Virus record (IMG/VR): IMGVR_UViG_3300027749_000066
Span: 33,487-97,486 of that record
Reading direction: 5' to 3' (one strand)
Source: a virus
Length of the DNA: 64,000 nt
Below, piece by piece: positions 24,727-32,679 of the stretch; position 1 is the stretch's first letter, and each line of letters opens with the position of its first letter. The translations under genes were made by a program, and so were the position numbers. The notes under the pieces were generated by a model that was given only the letters and a program-made list of their open reading frames with translations, was not told the DNA's origin and searched no databases.

Positions 24727-24887
24727 TGGGAAAGATTACAATTCCTACTGATCCCGAGTTTTCTGATGTTGTTTATGAGTGTGATACTTGCGATAAAGCT
24801 TACACTTATGAACCAAAAGATTCTTTTCAGACTTACAATGCACAATGGTTTTGTTCGGAAGAATGCGGAAAGAATGGTGGTTGGTAA
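24726..24887 (+). CDS. Zinc-finger small protein
   Basis: 53 residues, ATG 24726, TAA 24885-24887. CDTCDKAY and FCSEECGKN form a treble-clef-like C-x2-C...C-x3-C motif with a Tyr/Asp-rich middle. Confidence 0.65.
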   Translation: MGKITIPTDPEFSDVVYECDTCDKAYTYEPKDSFQTYNAQWFCSEECGKNGGW

Positions 24888-25048
24888 TGCCTGACTCTAT
24901 GGATTGGGTAAAAAGTAATGTCAGAAGTTGTGATGAATGTGGCCGAGAAACTGATGCTGGCGAGTGGCCGGATTGGATAAACGGTATTTGTGAAGACTGC
25001 GATCCAAGCATTCTTTTTGATTACGATGAGGAGATTAGTAATGTCTAG
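24887..25048 (+). CDS. Zinc-ribbon small protein
   Basis: 53 residues from ATG 24887, overlapping the previous stop by 1 nt. SCDECGRETDAGEWP...GICEDCDPS gives C-x2-C...C-x2-C. Adjacent to another zinc protein; they may work as a pair. Confidence 0.65.
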   Translation: MPDSMDWVKSNVRSCDECGRETDAGEWPDWINGICEDCDPSILFDYDEEISNV

Positions 25049-25250
25049 TTTCGAGAAGTTCTTGGAAGATGTTGATCTTTGCCTTATGAGTAAGCTTGGA
25101 CTTACTTCTAATTCTATTGGTGATGCTCCTTGGCATGATTATTTCGAAGATGAATTAGAAACAGAAGCTGCTTGTGCTTATGCTTTACATGATTATAATG
25201 ACGTTGACTTTAGCGTTCTTGAAACTATCGGATTGGCGGATTACATCTAA
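25041..25250 (+). CDS. Hypothetical acidic protein
   Basis: 69 residues from ATG 25041, acidic helices (YFEDELETEAACAYALHDY). No family recognised. Confidence 0.6.
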   Translation: MSSFEKFLEDVDLCLMSKLGLTSNSIGDAPWHDYFEDELETEAACAYALHDYNDVDFSVLETIGLADYI

Positions 25251-25645
25251 TGAATGATGATAGAGTTGCTATTCTTATCAAAGAAGCTTTTCCTTCTATT
25301 GATTGGAATAAAGTTAATGAAGCTGATCGTGCTCTAAACTTTGAGCTTCACTTTGGTCCTTTGCCTTCTGACTATTGGAGTGAGTGTGAGCCACTCCATT
25401 ATTATGAATGGAAGGGTTGGGAGAAAGCTTGTCATGATCTTTCAGAAATGCTTTCTGATCTTCCAGTTAAGATCTTTTATTCCGAAGATGCTGAATGTAT
25501 TAGCATTAGCCATCCTGAAGATGATCCAGAAAATTGGACTAAGTATGAAGATAGTGATGAGTATTACTGGAGTGGATTTGATTATTGGGAATTGAATCCT
25601 TTGAAGTATGTGTTGCACAAAGAGTCCTATATGCAGATTTATTGA
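25250..25645 (+). CDS. Hypothetical acidic, Trp-rich protein
   Basis: 131 residues, ATG overlaps previous stop. Many Glu/Asp and Trp/Tyr (HPEDDPENWTKYEDSDEYYW). The charge pattern would suit a DNA mimic or anti-restriction protein, but there is no motif to prove this. Confidence 0.62.
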   Translation: MNDDRVAILIKEAFPSIDWNKVNEADRALNFELHFGPLPSDYWSECEPLHYYEWKGWEKACHDLSEMLSDLPVKIFYSEDAECISISHPEDDPENWTKYEDSDEYYWSGFDYWELNPLKYVLHKESYMQIY

Positions 25646-25653
25646 TTGGAGTT

Positions 25654-25866
25654 ATGATGAGTAAAGCTAAGAGTCATATTGTTCAGGTTCCAATTTATCT
25701 TTATGTTGATGTGACTGATAAGGAACTTCATGAAGATAACATTGATTTTCTTGTTGAAGAGAAAGTGATTGCTAAGTATAAGAATTCTGATGGTGAGCTT
25801 CATCTTTCTACAAATCTTCTCATGTTTGATGACTGGGATATTTACGAAACAGAATACGAGGATTAA
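25654..25866 (+). CDS. Hypothetical protein
   Basis: 70 residues from ATG 25654 (ATG 25657 is equally possible), GGAG site. Beta-rich start (HIVQVPIYLYVDVTD), acidic end. Confidence 0.6.
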   Translation: MMSKAKSHIVQVPIYLYVDVTDKELHEDNIDFLVEEKVIAKYKNSDGELHLSTNLLMFDDWDIYETEYED

Positions 25867-25868
25867 TT

Positions 25869-26279
25869 ATGTCTGAGGTATTGATTGGTAGTATCGGTGT
25901 TGATTCGGGTCAGATGATGTTGTGTGATCCATGTTATATTGAATCATCTTGGAAGAAGGAAGATATTGACTTCAAAAATATTGATCAGTATGCCGGTAAG
26001 TTTAATTATGGTGGTGCCTGTCAAGCTACTCTTTCTGATAAGAGTGCAGGTATTCTTGAAGATGGTATTGGTGCTGTTTGTGCTACTGGTTTTGGTGATG
26101 GTAGTTACAATGTGTATGTTACTTACTCTGATGAAGGATCTTGGGGTAAACGTATTTCGGAAATGAGAATTGTTTTCATCGGTGATGAAGTCGAGGAAGA
26201 TAATGAAGATGATATTTGTTTTTATTGTTGTGGTGAATATTGTGATGGTGAATGTCAAAATGAGGATGAAGAAGAATGA
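25869..26279 (+). CDS. DUF4241-like protein with zinc-binding tail
   Basis: 136 residues. IGVDSGQMMLCDPCYI and the later TGFGDGSYNVYV resemble the DUF4241-type beta domain. An acidic linker leads to a Cys-rich tail (ICFYCCGEYCDGEC), a likely zinc knuckle. Function unknown. Confidence 0.65.
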   Translation: MSEVLIGSIGVDSGQMMLCDPCYIESSWKKEDIDFKNIDQYAGKFNYGGACQATLSDKSAGILEDGIGAVCATGFGDGSYNVYVTYSDEGSWGKRISEMRIVFIGDEVEEDNEDDICFYCCGEYCDGECQNEDEEE

Positions 26280-26488
26280 GTGTTATTGATTTGAATATTC
26301 CCCTTCAACATGAATATGATGTTGTTGAGGGAAGTTATTGTATTGAATGCTTTAGTCCTCCAGGTTGGAGGTATGCAAATTTCTTTAATGGTCATGGTCC
26401 TTTCTGTAATAAGAAATGCTTTGCAAAGTATATTGGTATTGACTATGGAAAGCTTCCTAAGTTGAATAGAATAGGAAAGATTAAGTGA
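26276..26488 (+). CDS. Zinc-binding small protein
   Basis: 70 residues. CIECFSPPGW and FCNKKCFAKY form a C-x2-C...C-x3-C motif; basic end. 4-nt overlap with the previous gene. Confidence 0.65.
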   Translation: MSVIDLNIPLQHEYDVVEGSYCIECFSPPGWRYANFFNGHGPFCNKKCFAKYIGIDYGKLPKLNRIGKIK

Positions 26489-26733
26489 TTACAACAAGAG
26501 TTGTTTGCGATAGGGTTTGTAAATTCTCTAATTCCTATAATATTGATTGTGTTGAGTATAATTATACTCTTCATATTCTAGTAGTTACTTTTAATACTGG
26601 GTCTACTTATCAGTATTACGATGTTCCAGTTGATGTATTTGGTAGTATTGTTACTGCACCGTCTATTGGTAAAGCTTTTAATCAGTATGTATCTCGTCGT
26701 GAGTTTCGTTATATCAAATTGGAGGATAAGTAA
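26485..26733 (+). CDS. KTSC-domain protein
   Basis: 82 residues, GTG start. The C-terminal part (LVVTFNTGSTYQYYDVPVDV, APSIGKAFNQYV) matches the KTSC domain, found in phage and lysyl-tRNA-synthetase-associated proteins; likely RNA or nucleotide related. The first 20 residues carry three Cys. Confidence 0.75.
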   Translation: MITTRVVCDRVCKFSNSYNIDCVEYNYTLHILVVTFNTGSTYQYYDVPVDVFGSIVTAPSIGKAFNQYVSRREFRYIKLEDK

Positions 26734-26999
26734 TGACTGTCACAATTGATGTAAATGTTCCAATCACTCTTGATGATTGGATGTGTAATCTTACTCTTGC
26801 TGATTTTGAGAGTATGGAAGTTATTGATTCAGGTTGGACTTGTGATCTTTATGTTCATGATTTTAATCATGGCAATGGTCATAAGATTTGGCTCTCTAGA
26901 GTCGGTATTGATGGTGGTATGCCTTATGATAACGCTGTCATTATTGAGAAGTATATTGCAAATCGTTGGGTTGACGTTCTAATTTACGAAGCACTCTGA
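26733..26999 (+). CDS. Hypothetical protein
   Basis: 88 residues, ATG overlapping the previous stop. Acidic, with HDFNHGNGHKIW. No family recognised. Confidence 0.6.
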   Translation: MTVTIDVNVPITLDDWMCNLTLADFESMEVIDSGWTCDLYVHDFNHGNGHKIWLSRVGIDGGMPYDNAVIIEKYIANRWVDVLIYEAL

Positions 27000-27013
27000 A
27001 AGGTATAACTATT

Positions 27014-27430
27014 ATGTCGCTTAATTGGGATCTTACGAAGATTAAGAATTACGAAGAATTTTGCTGGTTGAAGAATGATGATGATGATACGGTAAAACTT
27101 AATACTGCAACTGAAGCTTTGATTTGGCTTTCGATGGGTATTGGTATGAATCGTATCACTGAGGCTAATGCTGCTGAATTTTATTCAAGAGTTTCTTTGT
27201 ATGAAAAGTTGAATGGTTCTATGCGTAGTGTTTGGTATGATGATGATAGAGGTCATCAGCGTATCTTTACTTCAGAAGAAGATGTATATAATCACATTGG
27301 CTTGGGTACTAATGCAACTCCTTATACTGACGCTAAGTTTCGTAAGTTGATGTTTGACTGTGCAAATAGAGATGCTTCTCGAGCTTTCCGTGAGTATGTC
27401 AAGGAATTGAATAAGGAAGAGGTTGCATGA
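27014..27430 (+). CDS. Conserved phage-type hypothetical protein
   Basis: 138 residues, AAAGGT site. Helical, with TATEALIWLSMGIGMNRITE in the middle and a charged C-terminal helix. Seen as a type in large actinophages; role unknown. Confidence 0.65.
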   Translation: MSLNWDLTKIKNYEEFCWLKNDDDDTVKLNTATEALIWLSMGIGMNRITEANAAEFYSRVSLYEKLNGSMRSVWYDDDRGHQRIFTSEEDVYNHIGLGTNATPYTDAKFRKLMFDCANRDASRAFREYVKELNKEEVA

Positions 27431-27651
27431 GTTATATTGAGATTAGTGAAGATAATAGTAGTATCCCGGTATCAGTAACGATTGACACTGATATTGCTGG
27501 TATCGTTATTCTTGCAAGACTTTGTTTGTTTGCAAATGATATTGATATGGGTGAGGGTTATGATATGAATGATATCTATTCTCAACTTGTATCTAATCTT
27601 GAGCAGTATGGAAATATTATCGCTTCTGAACCTATTGAATTTGAGGAGTAG
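27427..27651 (+). CDS. Hypothetical acidic protein
   Basis: 74 residues, 4-nt overlap. Beta then helical segments, acidic throughout. No family recognised. Confidence 0.58.
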   Translation: MSYIEISEDNSSIPVSVTIDTDIAGIVILARLCLFANDIDMGEGYDMNDIYSQLVSNLEQYGNIIASEPIEFEE

Positions 27652-27656
27652 TTAAA

Positions 27657-28415
27657 ATGTCCGAGTACGTTGATCTTGCGAAGCAATCTTTAAAGCATCC
27701 TAGTGATTTTGGTTGGTATGGTTTCGAAGAGATGTTTGTTACTTGGGGTTTTGCTGGCATCAATAAAGATGCACGGGATGTTATTGCTGACGTTTCTAAT
27801 TGGTATTGTACTATTGCCGAAATGAAGCGTTTGTTCCCTGATACTTATGATGAGTGTTTTTCTGAGGTTGGTCTAAGGCATTGGCTTGTTGGTCATGCTG
27901 ATCAACTTTGTGTTAAGGTTTTGAGATCAGAAGTTCCTCATCATTTGATTACTGATGAAGATATTACTGATGAGTTCAAAGCTGTTGTGGATATTGCAAC
28001 TTATCTTTCTAATGAGTATCCCATTCTTGATGAAGAAGATTATTCTGATCGTCAATGGAAAGCAGGTGCTGATAATATTGAGTGGTGTATTGACAATAAT
28101 GTTTTCGATTGGTGTCAGTATGTTGACAATTATGTCGGTATTGGTGGTGAAGTTCAGTCTTGGCTTGCTAGCAATGATTATGATTGTGATAATTATGATG
28201 ATCAGGGTGTTCCTATTTATAACGAGGAAGAGATTCTAGAAGCTGTTTATTATCTAGGTCTTGATATTCGTTTGAATGATGATGATGCTGACATTCATAG
28301 TTTGGATGATGCTACATCTTTTTGGCTTTCTTATGAGAGAAGTAATCCTTCGATTGCTGCTAATCGTAAGAATCGACGTTGGGAAGAAGCTGGACAATTG
28401 AAGTTGGAGGTTTGA
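27657..28415 (+). CDS. Large acidic hypothetical protein
   Basis: 252 residues, the second-largest protein in this operon. Very rich in Asp, Glu, Trp and Tyr (DEEDYSDRQWKAGADNIEWC, NDYDCDNYDDQG). Probably alpha-helical. Could be a DNA-mimic type inhibitor, an inference from charge only. Confidence 0.65.
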   Translation: MSEYVDLAKQSLKHPSDFGWYGFEEMFVTWGFAGINKDARDVIADVSNWYCTIAEMKRLFPDTYDECFSEVGLRHWLVGHADQLCVKVLRSEVPHHLITDEDITDEFKAVVDIATYLSNEYPILDEEDYSDRQWKAGADNIEWCIDNNVFDWCQYVDNYVGIGGEVQSWLASNDYDCDNYDDQGVPIYNEEEILEAVYYLGLDIRLNDDDADIHSLDDATSFWLSYERSNPSIAANRKNRRWEEAGQLKLEV

Positions 28416-28416
28416 T

Positions 28417-28668
28417 ATGTCAACTATTGTGCTAGATCCTATTTTGGATATCATTGAAGATGTGACTGAGGAACTTGAATTTGAAGAGCCTACTGTTTCT
28501 CATCTTATTACCAAAGAAGATGCCATGAATGGTTATATTAATGGTGTAGCTATTACTGCACTTTGTGGCCATGTATTTGTTCCTACTAGAGATCCTAATA
28601 AGTTTCCTCTTTGTCAAAAATGTATTGAGGTTGCCAAGAATGGCTTTAACAATGGAGATGGCGAGTGA
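28417..28668 (+). CDS. DUF3039-like zinc protein
   Basis: 83 residues. The C-terminal half (ALCGHVFVPTRDPNKFPLC, QKC) matches DUF3039, a family essentially restricted to Actinobacteria, with a C...C-x2-C zinc site. Supports an actinobacterial host. Confidence 0.78.
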   Translation: MSTIVLDPILDIIEDVTEELEFEEPTVSHLITKEDAMNGYINGVAITALCGHVFVPTRDPNKFPLCQKCIEVAKNGFNNGDGE

Positions 28669-29069
28669 ATTCAAAAGATTATTTTGAAGATATCAAGTCT
28701 TTTATTGAGGCTGGTAGGAGTAATGATTTCCGAAAACTTTCTCATGAGACTTGGTATGTGAAAACCACTGATGCTTTTGACAATACTGTTTATGGTATTC
28801 AGTATCATAATACTGTTATTGCTGGTATCAAGGAAGATGGAAGTTATTTTATTAATAATGGGGGTTGGTTTAGTGCAACGACTAAAAAGAGGATTAACGA
28901 GTTTCTTCGAAAGATTGGGTGGGATTCTGTTATTTCTCAGCGCAGTTACCAGTGGTATTTTGGTAGCGTTCATTTTAGTGGAGTTGCTTTATTTGATTGG
29001 ACGAATGTTCAATTAGATAGCTCGACTATTGATTGTTTTGCTTATCCGGTTAATACGATTGGAGTTTGA
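28665..29069 (+). CDS. Hypothetical protein
   Basis: 134 residues, GTG start with 4-nt overlap. Trp/Tyr-rich, beta-like (YGIQYHNTVIAGIKEDGSYF), repeated Gly. No family recognised. Confidence 0.62.
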   Translation: MNSKDYFEDIKSFIEAGRSNDFRKLSHETWYVKTTDAFDNTVYGIQYHNTVIAGIKEDGSYFINNGGWFSATTKKRINEFLRKIGWDSVISQRSYQWYFGSVHFSGVALFDWTNVQLDSSTIDCFAYPVNTIGV

Positions 29070-29071
29070 TT

Positions 29072-29209
29072 ATGGAATCGCATCCTGACTCTATTGAAGA
29101 GTGTGCTATCGGTTGTAGTAGTTGTATCTATACGACTGATGAAGATGGTAATGAGATCATTAATTATTGCAGGATTTGTTGTGAAACAATGTTGGATTGG
29201 GTTTGGTGA
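29072..29209 (+). CDS. Cys-rich zinc miniprotein
   Basis: 45 residues, ATG 29072, TGA 29207-29209. ECAIGCSSCIY...NYCRICCE gives a compact four- to six-Cys zinc site. GGAG upstream. Confidence 0.6.
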   Translation: MESHPDSIEECAIGCSSCIYTTDEDGNEIINYCRICCETMLDWVW

Positions 29210-29217
29210 AAGGGGTT

Positions 29218-29418
29218 ATGATGGAATTTGCTGTTACTATCACTCAGACTATTTATCACACTGTTGTTATTGATGCTGATAATGCTGATGAAATTCGTCA
29301 GTTTGGTGTGAGTGATGTTTATGATCTTATTGCTGATGGTGATGTTTCTGCTTTTGAAGATCCTTATATTTGTCATATTTACAATAATGAAACTCATGAA
29401 GAATGGATGGTTAACTGA
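29218..29418 (+). CDS. Hypothetical small protein
   Basis: 66 residues from ATG 29218 (AAAGGGG site; GTG 29206 is an alternative). Acidic alpha/beta pattern, VTITQTIYHTVVIDADNADE. No family recognised. Confidence 0.6.
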   Translation: MMEFAVTITQTIYHTVVIDADNADEIRQFGVSDVYDLIADGDVSAFEDPYICHIYNNETHEEWMVN

Positions 29419-29419
29419 T

Positions 29420-29602
29420 ATGGAAGAGCGTTACTATAAGATTGTGGTTGTCAGTGAAACTGTGACTACTTATGGTGGTTATTTTCGCAATATTGCACAA
29501 GCTTTTGTTGATTTTCAAGATGATGATCTTGATGTTGAGACTATTCATATTGGTTTTGGTGATAGCCGTATTGTTTCTATTGAGGAGTCAACCAATGACT
29601 GA
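29420..29602 (+). CDS. Hypothetical small protein
   Basis: 60 residues from ATG 29420. Similar alpha/beta pattern to the previous gene (YYKIVVVSETVTTYGGYF then acidic helix), possibly a diverged duplicate. Confidence 0.58.
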   Translation: MEERYYKIVVVSETVTTYGGYFRNIAQAFVDFQDDDLDVETIHIGFGDSRIVSIEESTND

Positions 29603-29849
29603 AGTAATTGTGCCTGCTTGGAATAATGAAACTGCCCGTACTTTAACTAATTTTTATGCTGAAGGTGGACAGTCTGCTGTTTTTGATTATGTTCACAGGA
29701 ATCATCGTGATTGGGATTGGATGTATTGTGAACCTTGTGAGTGCGAATCTCCTGTTTTTAAAGTTGAGGGAGAGAAGATTTGTGCAGTTTGCTTCACTGT
29801 ATTTGAGAAGTTTTATTTTCAGATAGGAGAGGATCTAATTGAAGTCTGA
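29595..29849 (+). CDS. Zinc-binding protein
   Basis: 84 residues from ATG 29595. YCEPCECESPVF and ICAVCF make a split C-x2-C...C-x2-C site. N-terminal helix rich in Trp/Arg. 8-nt overlap. Confidence 0.62.
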   Translation: MTEVIVPAWNNETARTLTNFYAEGGQSAVFDYVHRNHRDWDWMYCEPCECESPVFKVEGEKICAVCFTVFEKFYFQIGEDLIEV

Positions 29850-30009
29850 CGTTCTAACTTGTAGTGTTGCTAGTTATATGACTGATCAGCATGGTGTTGA
29901 TAAGTATTGGCAGTGTAATCAGGTTGCTATTGATGAATGTTGTGATGCTTATTATTGTGATGATTGCATCAAGCTTCATAGAGAGTATGATACTCATGAT
30001 TGTTTGTGA
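29839..30009 (+). CDS. Cys/His-rich miniprotein (tandem copy 1)
   Basis: 56 residues, TTG start with GGAGAGGAT site, TGA 30007-30009. W-x-C-x5-x-ECCD-xx-YC-x2-C...H...HDC is a cross-brace zinc pattern like B-box or RING fingers. The next gene has the same pattern, so this is a tandem duplication. Confidence 0.6.
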   Translation: MKSDVLTCSVASYMTDQHGVDKYWQCNQVAIDECCDAYYCDDCIKLHREYDTHDCL

Positions 30010-30010
30010 T

Positions 30011-30232
30011 ATGTTTAGTACTGCACAATATGCTTCAGATCCTTTTTGGCGTTGTGATATGCCTGCTGTTTATGAATGTTGTGATCGTCACTATTGTGAT
30101 ATTTGTTTTGATATGCACAAGAAGTTTGTGCGTCATGATTGTTATTGCTGTGAGAATACTGGAGTTGTTGTAAATAAGGTTGGTCTTATTAATATCGGTC
30201 AGGCTTGCGTTCTATGTGAAGGAGATGTGTGA
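30011..30232 (+). CDS. Cys/His-rich miniprotein (tandem copy 2)
   Basis: 73 residues from ATG 30011. FWRCDMPAVYECCDRHYCDI aligns position by position with KYWQCNQVAIDECCDAYYCD of the previous gene, then HDCYCCENTG and a last CVLCE. Longer than copy 1, with an added C-terminal Cys pair. Confidence 0.62.
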   Translation: MFSTAQYASDPFWRCDMPAVYECCDRHYCDICFDMHKKFVRHDCYCCENTGVVVNKVGLINIGQACVLCEGDV

Positions 30233-30588
30233 TGGGTGCAGAAAGTTTTTATTGTGAGTTTCAAGGTGAGACTTTGCAAGAAGCTTTTGATAATGCTGTC
30301 AAAGATGCTTATTACTGGCATGGTCATGCTGGCTATACAGGTACGATTTGCGAAAAAGATCAAGTTGTGGCTTTTCGTAATATTCCAAATCCAACTTCTG
30401 ATGAGGCACATAAGTTTTATGCTGCATTGGATATGAGTTGGCAGGAAACTTCTGAACTTCTTGTTGAGAAATTTGGTGAGGAAGTAGCTACCGAAATGTG
30501 TAACGCATACAATGATAAGTGGGGTCCAGCAGTTGCTTTTTATCTTGGTGATAACAATTGGTTTTTTTGTGGCATGGCGTCATCGTAA
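30232..30588 (+). CDS. Hypothetical protein
   Basis: 118 residues from ATG 30232 (GGAG site), overlapping the previous TGA. N-terminal ESFYCEFQGETLQEAFDNAV and a His-containing loop. No family recognised. Confidence 0.62.
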   Translation: MGAESFYCEFQGETLQEAFDNAVKDAYYWHGHAGYTGTICEKDQVVAFRNIPNPTSDEAHKFYAALDMSWQETSELLVEKFGEEVATEMCNAYNDKWGPAVAFYLGDNNWFFCGMASS

Positions 30589-30625
30589 GTTTAATATCTA
30601 ATCAACTAACAGAAAGAAAAACAAA

Positions 30626-31051
30626 ATGACTGAAATCAGAGCAGATCTTATTTTTACTGGTACTGAGATTGCTGAGATTGTTGGTGAGCATCTAAATGAG
30701 AAGATGTATGATTATGCTTTTCGTACAGATATTGCTCAGGTTATTGCTTCTAGTGATGTTCTTTGTTCTGATGTTCTTGAGAACATGGATTATTCTTCCA
30801 TTGTTGAGGGTGTGACTGAAGACATTCGTTACAACCATATGGATGAAGTTGCTGAAGCAATGGTAGAAGACTTCACGAATAGTATTCTTGAGAATACAAT
30901 GTTCATGGAGTCGATGCATGAAAAGATTGAACAGTATCTTGATGAGACTATTATGAATAGGGTCAAGGAATTGTCTGATCGTTTGGCTATTGTTGAACTG
31001 AAGCTCGAGCGTTCTTCTTCTAAGAAGACTTTTTGGAAAGGTTGGTTCTGA
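30626..31051 (+). CDS. Acidic coiled-coil protein
   Basis: 141 residues, AGAAAG site. Long acidic helices and a C-terminal heptad-like segment ending KKTFWKGWF, which could touch membrane. No family recognised. Confidence 0.62.
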   Translation: MTEIRADLIFTGTEIAEIVGEHLNEKMYDYAFRTDIAQVIASSDVLCSDVLENMDYSSIVEGVTEDIRYNHMDEVAEAMVEDFTNSILENTMFMESMHEKIEQYLDETIMNRVKELSDRLAIVELKLERSSSKKTFWKGWF

Positions 31052-31275
31052 TGGATACTAATGAAAAGTGCTGGGTTATTTACAGTATGAAGTTGGATAG
31101 CAATAATACTTATTATCTCAATAAGAAACTTGAGTTGAGTATTGAAGATACTTTGGTTAAAGCTGTTAAGGATGATATTTATCCGGGTGCGCCAACAGTA
31201 ATTACTCTTTCTTATTCTGATGGTAGTGAAACTGTTCTTCGTCTTGTTGATGAAAGTCAAATTGTTACTAATTAA
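31051..31275 (+). CDS. Hypothetical small protein
   Basis: 74 residues from ATG 31051. Beta-rich with YPGAPTVITLSYSDGS. No family recognised. Confidence 0.58.
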   Translation: MDTNEKCWVIYSMKLDSNNTYYLNKKLELSIEDTLVKAVKDDIYPGAPTVITLSYSDGSETVLRLVDESQIVTN

Positions 31276-31326
31276 TTATCACGCTTTTACATATAATTAT
31301 CCTAAGAGAAAAGATAGGAATTTGTT

Positions 31327-31710
31327 ATGATTACAGCACAACAGGTAGTTGAGATTATGATGGATTTGCCTGATGATAAGGTTAATCCTATGGAGTATTC
31401 GACTTGTGTATATACTAACCCTTATGATGAGAATCATCATTGTATTGCGGGGGAGGTTATTAGTAGATTAGGTTATCGTCTTCCAGATGTTGATGATCGT
31501 CTAAATGAAGATTCTATTATCGCTTTGCTTGATAATCCTAGGTATACTCTTTCAAAAGATGATTTTGAACCTCTTGCTATTGAGATTCTTTGGGCTGCAC
31601 AAGTTACTGCTGATAATAGTGATGGTGATACTGGTGAGCAGAGAACTTGGGATGAAGCTAAGGATTCGGCTTTCAAGACTTATATTGACGGGATGAAGCA
31701 AGATGACTAA
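31327..31710 (+). CDS. Hypothetical protein
   Basis: 127 residues. It follows a spacer with TATAAT (31292-31297) and an AGGAA ribosome site. HHCIAGEVISRLGYRLPDVD and an acidic C-terminal helix; the first part resembles phage proteins of the form CIAGEVL, function unknown. Confidence 0.62.
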   Translation: MITAQQVVEIMMDLPDDKVNPMEYSTCVYTNPYDENHHCIAGEVISRLGYRLPDVDDRLNEDSIIALLDNPRYTLSKDDFEPLAIEILWAAQVTADNSDGDTGEQRTWDEAKDSAFKTYIDGMKQDD

Positions 31711-31903
31711 GACTTATATTGTTCAGATTATTAGAAGTGATTCTTGCACTCTTTATATTGATTTTCCTGAAGGTGAGGAGCATTCTCGGGAAAAAGCTAT
31801 TGAAGAGGCTACAGACTTAAGTAATGCGGGTTTAATTAAGGATGATGAATGGGAACCAATTAAAGGTTATGAATACTATATTCTTGACTCATACGATGAT
31901 TAG
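31703..31903 (+). CDS. Hypothetical acidic protein
   Basis: 66 residues, 8-nt overlap. Alpha/beta pattern (TYIVQIIRSDSCTLYIDF), acidic. Last gene of the 24.3-31.9 kb block. Confidence 0.58.
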   Translation: MTKTYIVQIIRSDSCTLYIDFPEGEEHSREKAIEEATDLSNAGLIKDDEWEPIKGYEYYILDSYDD

Positions 31904-32001
31904 TACCATTTATAGCAAAAATTGCGGGGAATGGGCGTTAAACATCTTTCTCTCAGATATATCAAATAACATAAGTCATGATATAAGAGATATAACGTGA
32001 C

Positions 32002-32038
32002 ATACCCCGTGGTTCTATCTAAATGATACCCCGTGGTT
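32002..32038 (+). promoter_or_regulatory. Direct repeats, likely operator for the HicA-like gene
   Basis: ATACCCCGTGGTT occurs twice (32002-32014 and 32026-32038), 24 bp apart, about 80 nt upstream of the HicA-like start. A third, degenerate GCGGGGAATGGG lies at about 31923. Spacing near two helical turns fits a dimeric regulator binding twice on one face. Confidence 0.6.
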
Positions 32039-32117
32039 TACATTGTTTTACTATAGATTCAAGTTCAACGTTAACATCAATTGTTTTCTATTACCTTAGG
32101 AGTATAAGTGAAACCAT

Positions 32118-32339
32118 ATGGGTAACCAAATTTCGTCTAATAAGGAAATCATGAAGATTGTTAGAAAAGCTAGGAAGGAAGGGTGGTTGGTAGTTAAAAC
32201 CAAGAATAATCATATTCAGTTCTATCCCCCCAATAATGAAGAAGATATTATAGTTCTTCCTTCAACACCAGCTTTTTCTTCATCTAGAGCATTTAAGAAT
32301 AACATTATGAAACTCCGAGCAAAAGGATTAGACGTATGA
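32118..32339 (+). CDS. HicA-like mRNA interferase toxin
   Basis: 73 residues. The dsRBD-like order RKARKEGWLVVKTKNNHIQF...IVLPSTPAFSSSRAFKN matches HicA: Gly-Trp strand, central His (NNHI) as the catalytic residue, and final basic helix. HicA toxins cleave mRNA. Own regulatory region with two operator repeats supports autoregulated expression. Confidence 0.72.
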   Translation: MGNQISSNKEIMKIVRKARKEGWLVVKTKNNHIQFYPPNNEEDIIVLPSTPAFSSSRAFKNNIMKLRAKGLDV

Positions 32340-32605
32340 ACAAATACTACTATTATCATCTTATATATCAAGATGGTATAGAGTTAGAAGTAATTGTTGA
32401 AGAAACTAGCTGGGAAATCACTATTCATTCCCCCCACTTTACAGATACTGTTTATCATGTTCTTCATCGAAGAGATGAAGTTGCTAATAAGTGGGAGAAA
32501 GTGGATTGGGAGTTTATTGTTATTAATGATGAATGTATCTCCAAGAAGATATTGTTGGGATATAAACATTTCAGTGAGTTTCCCCCAGGTTATTATGAGT
32601 TGTAA
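32336..32605 (+). CDS. Partner of HicA-like toxin, unknown type
   Basis: 89 residues, coupled to hicA by a 4-nt overlap. It does not show the usual HicB partial RNase H fold plus helix-turn-helix; it is beta-rich with HSPHFTDTVYHVLHRRDE. Candidate antitoxin by position only. Confidence 0.5.
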   Translation: MNKYYYYHLIYQDGIELEVIVEETSWEITIHSPHFTDTVYHVLHRRDEVANKWEKVDWEFIVINDECISKKILLGYKHFSEFPPGYYEL

Positions 32606-32606
32606 T

Positions 32607-32622
32607 TGTTTCATGTGAAACA
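32607..32622. promoter_or_regulatory. parS-like near-palindrome
   Basis: TGTTTCATGTGAAACA differs at one central base from the canonical ParB-binding parS (TGTTTCACGTGAAACA). No ParB or ParA gene is visible in this window. Could be a functional or decayed site, or a fortuitous hairpin ahead of the terminator. Confidence 0.45.
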
Positions 32623-32650
32623 GTAAAACTTAATATTTGTAGTATTTTTA

Positions 32651-32679
32651 AAGGGAAGCCTTCGGGCTTCCCTTTTTTT
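32651..32679 (+). terminator. Intrinsic terminator ending the rightward block
   Basis: AAGGGAAGCC / GGCTTCCCTT stem, TTCG loop, followed by T residues. Confidence 0.9.
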
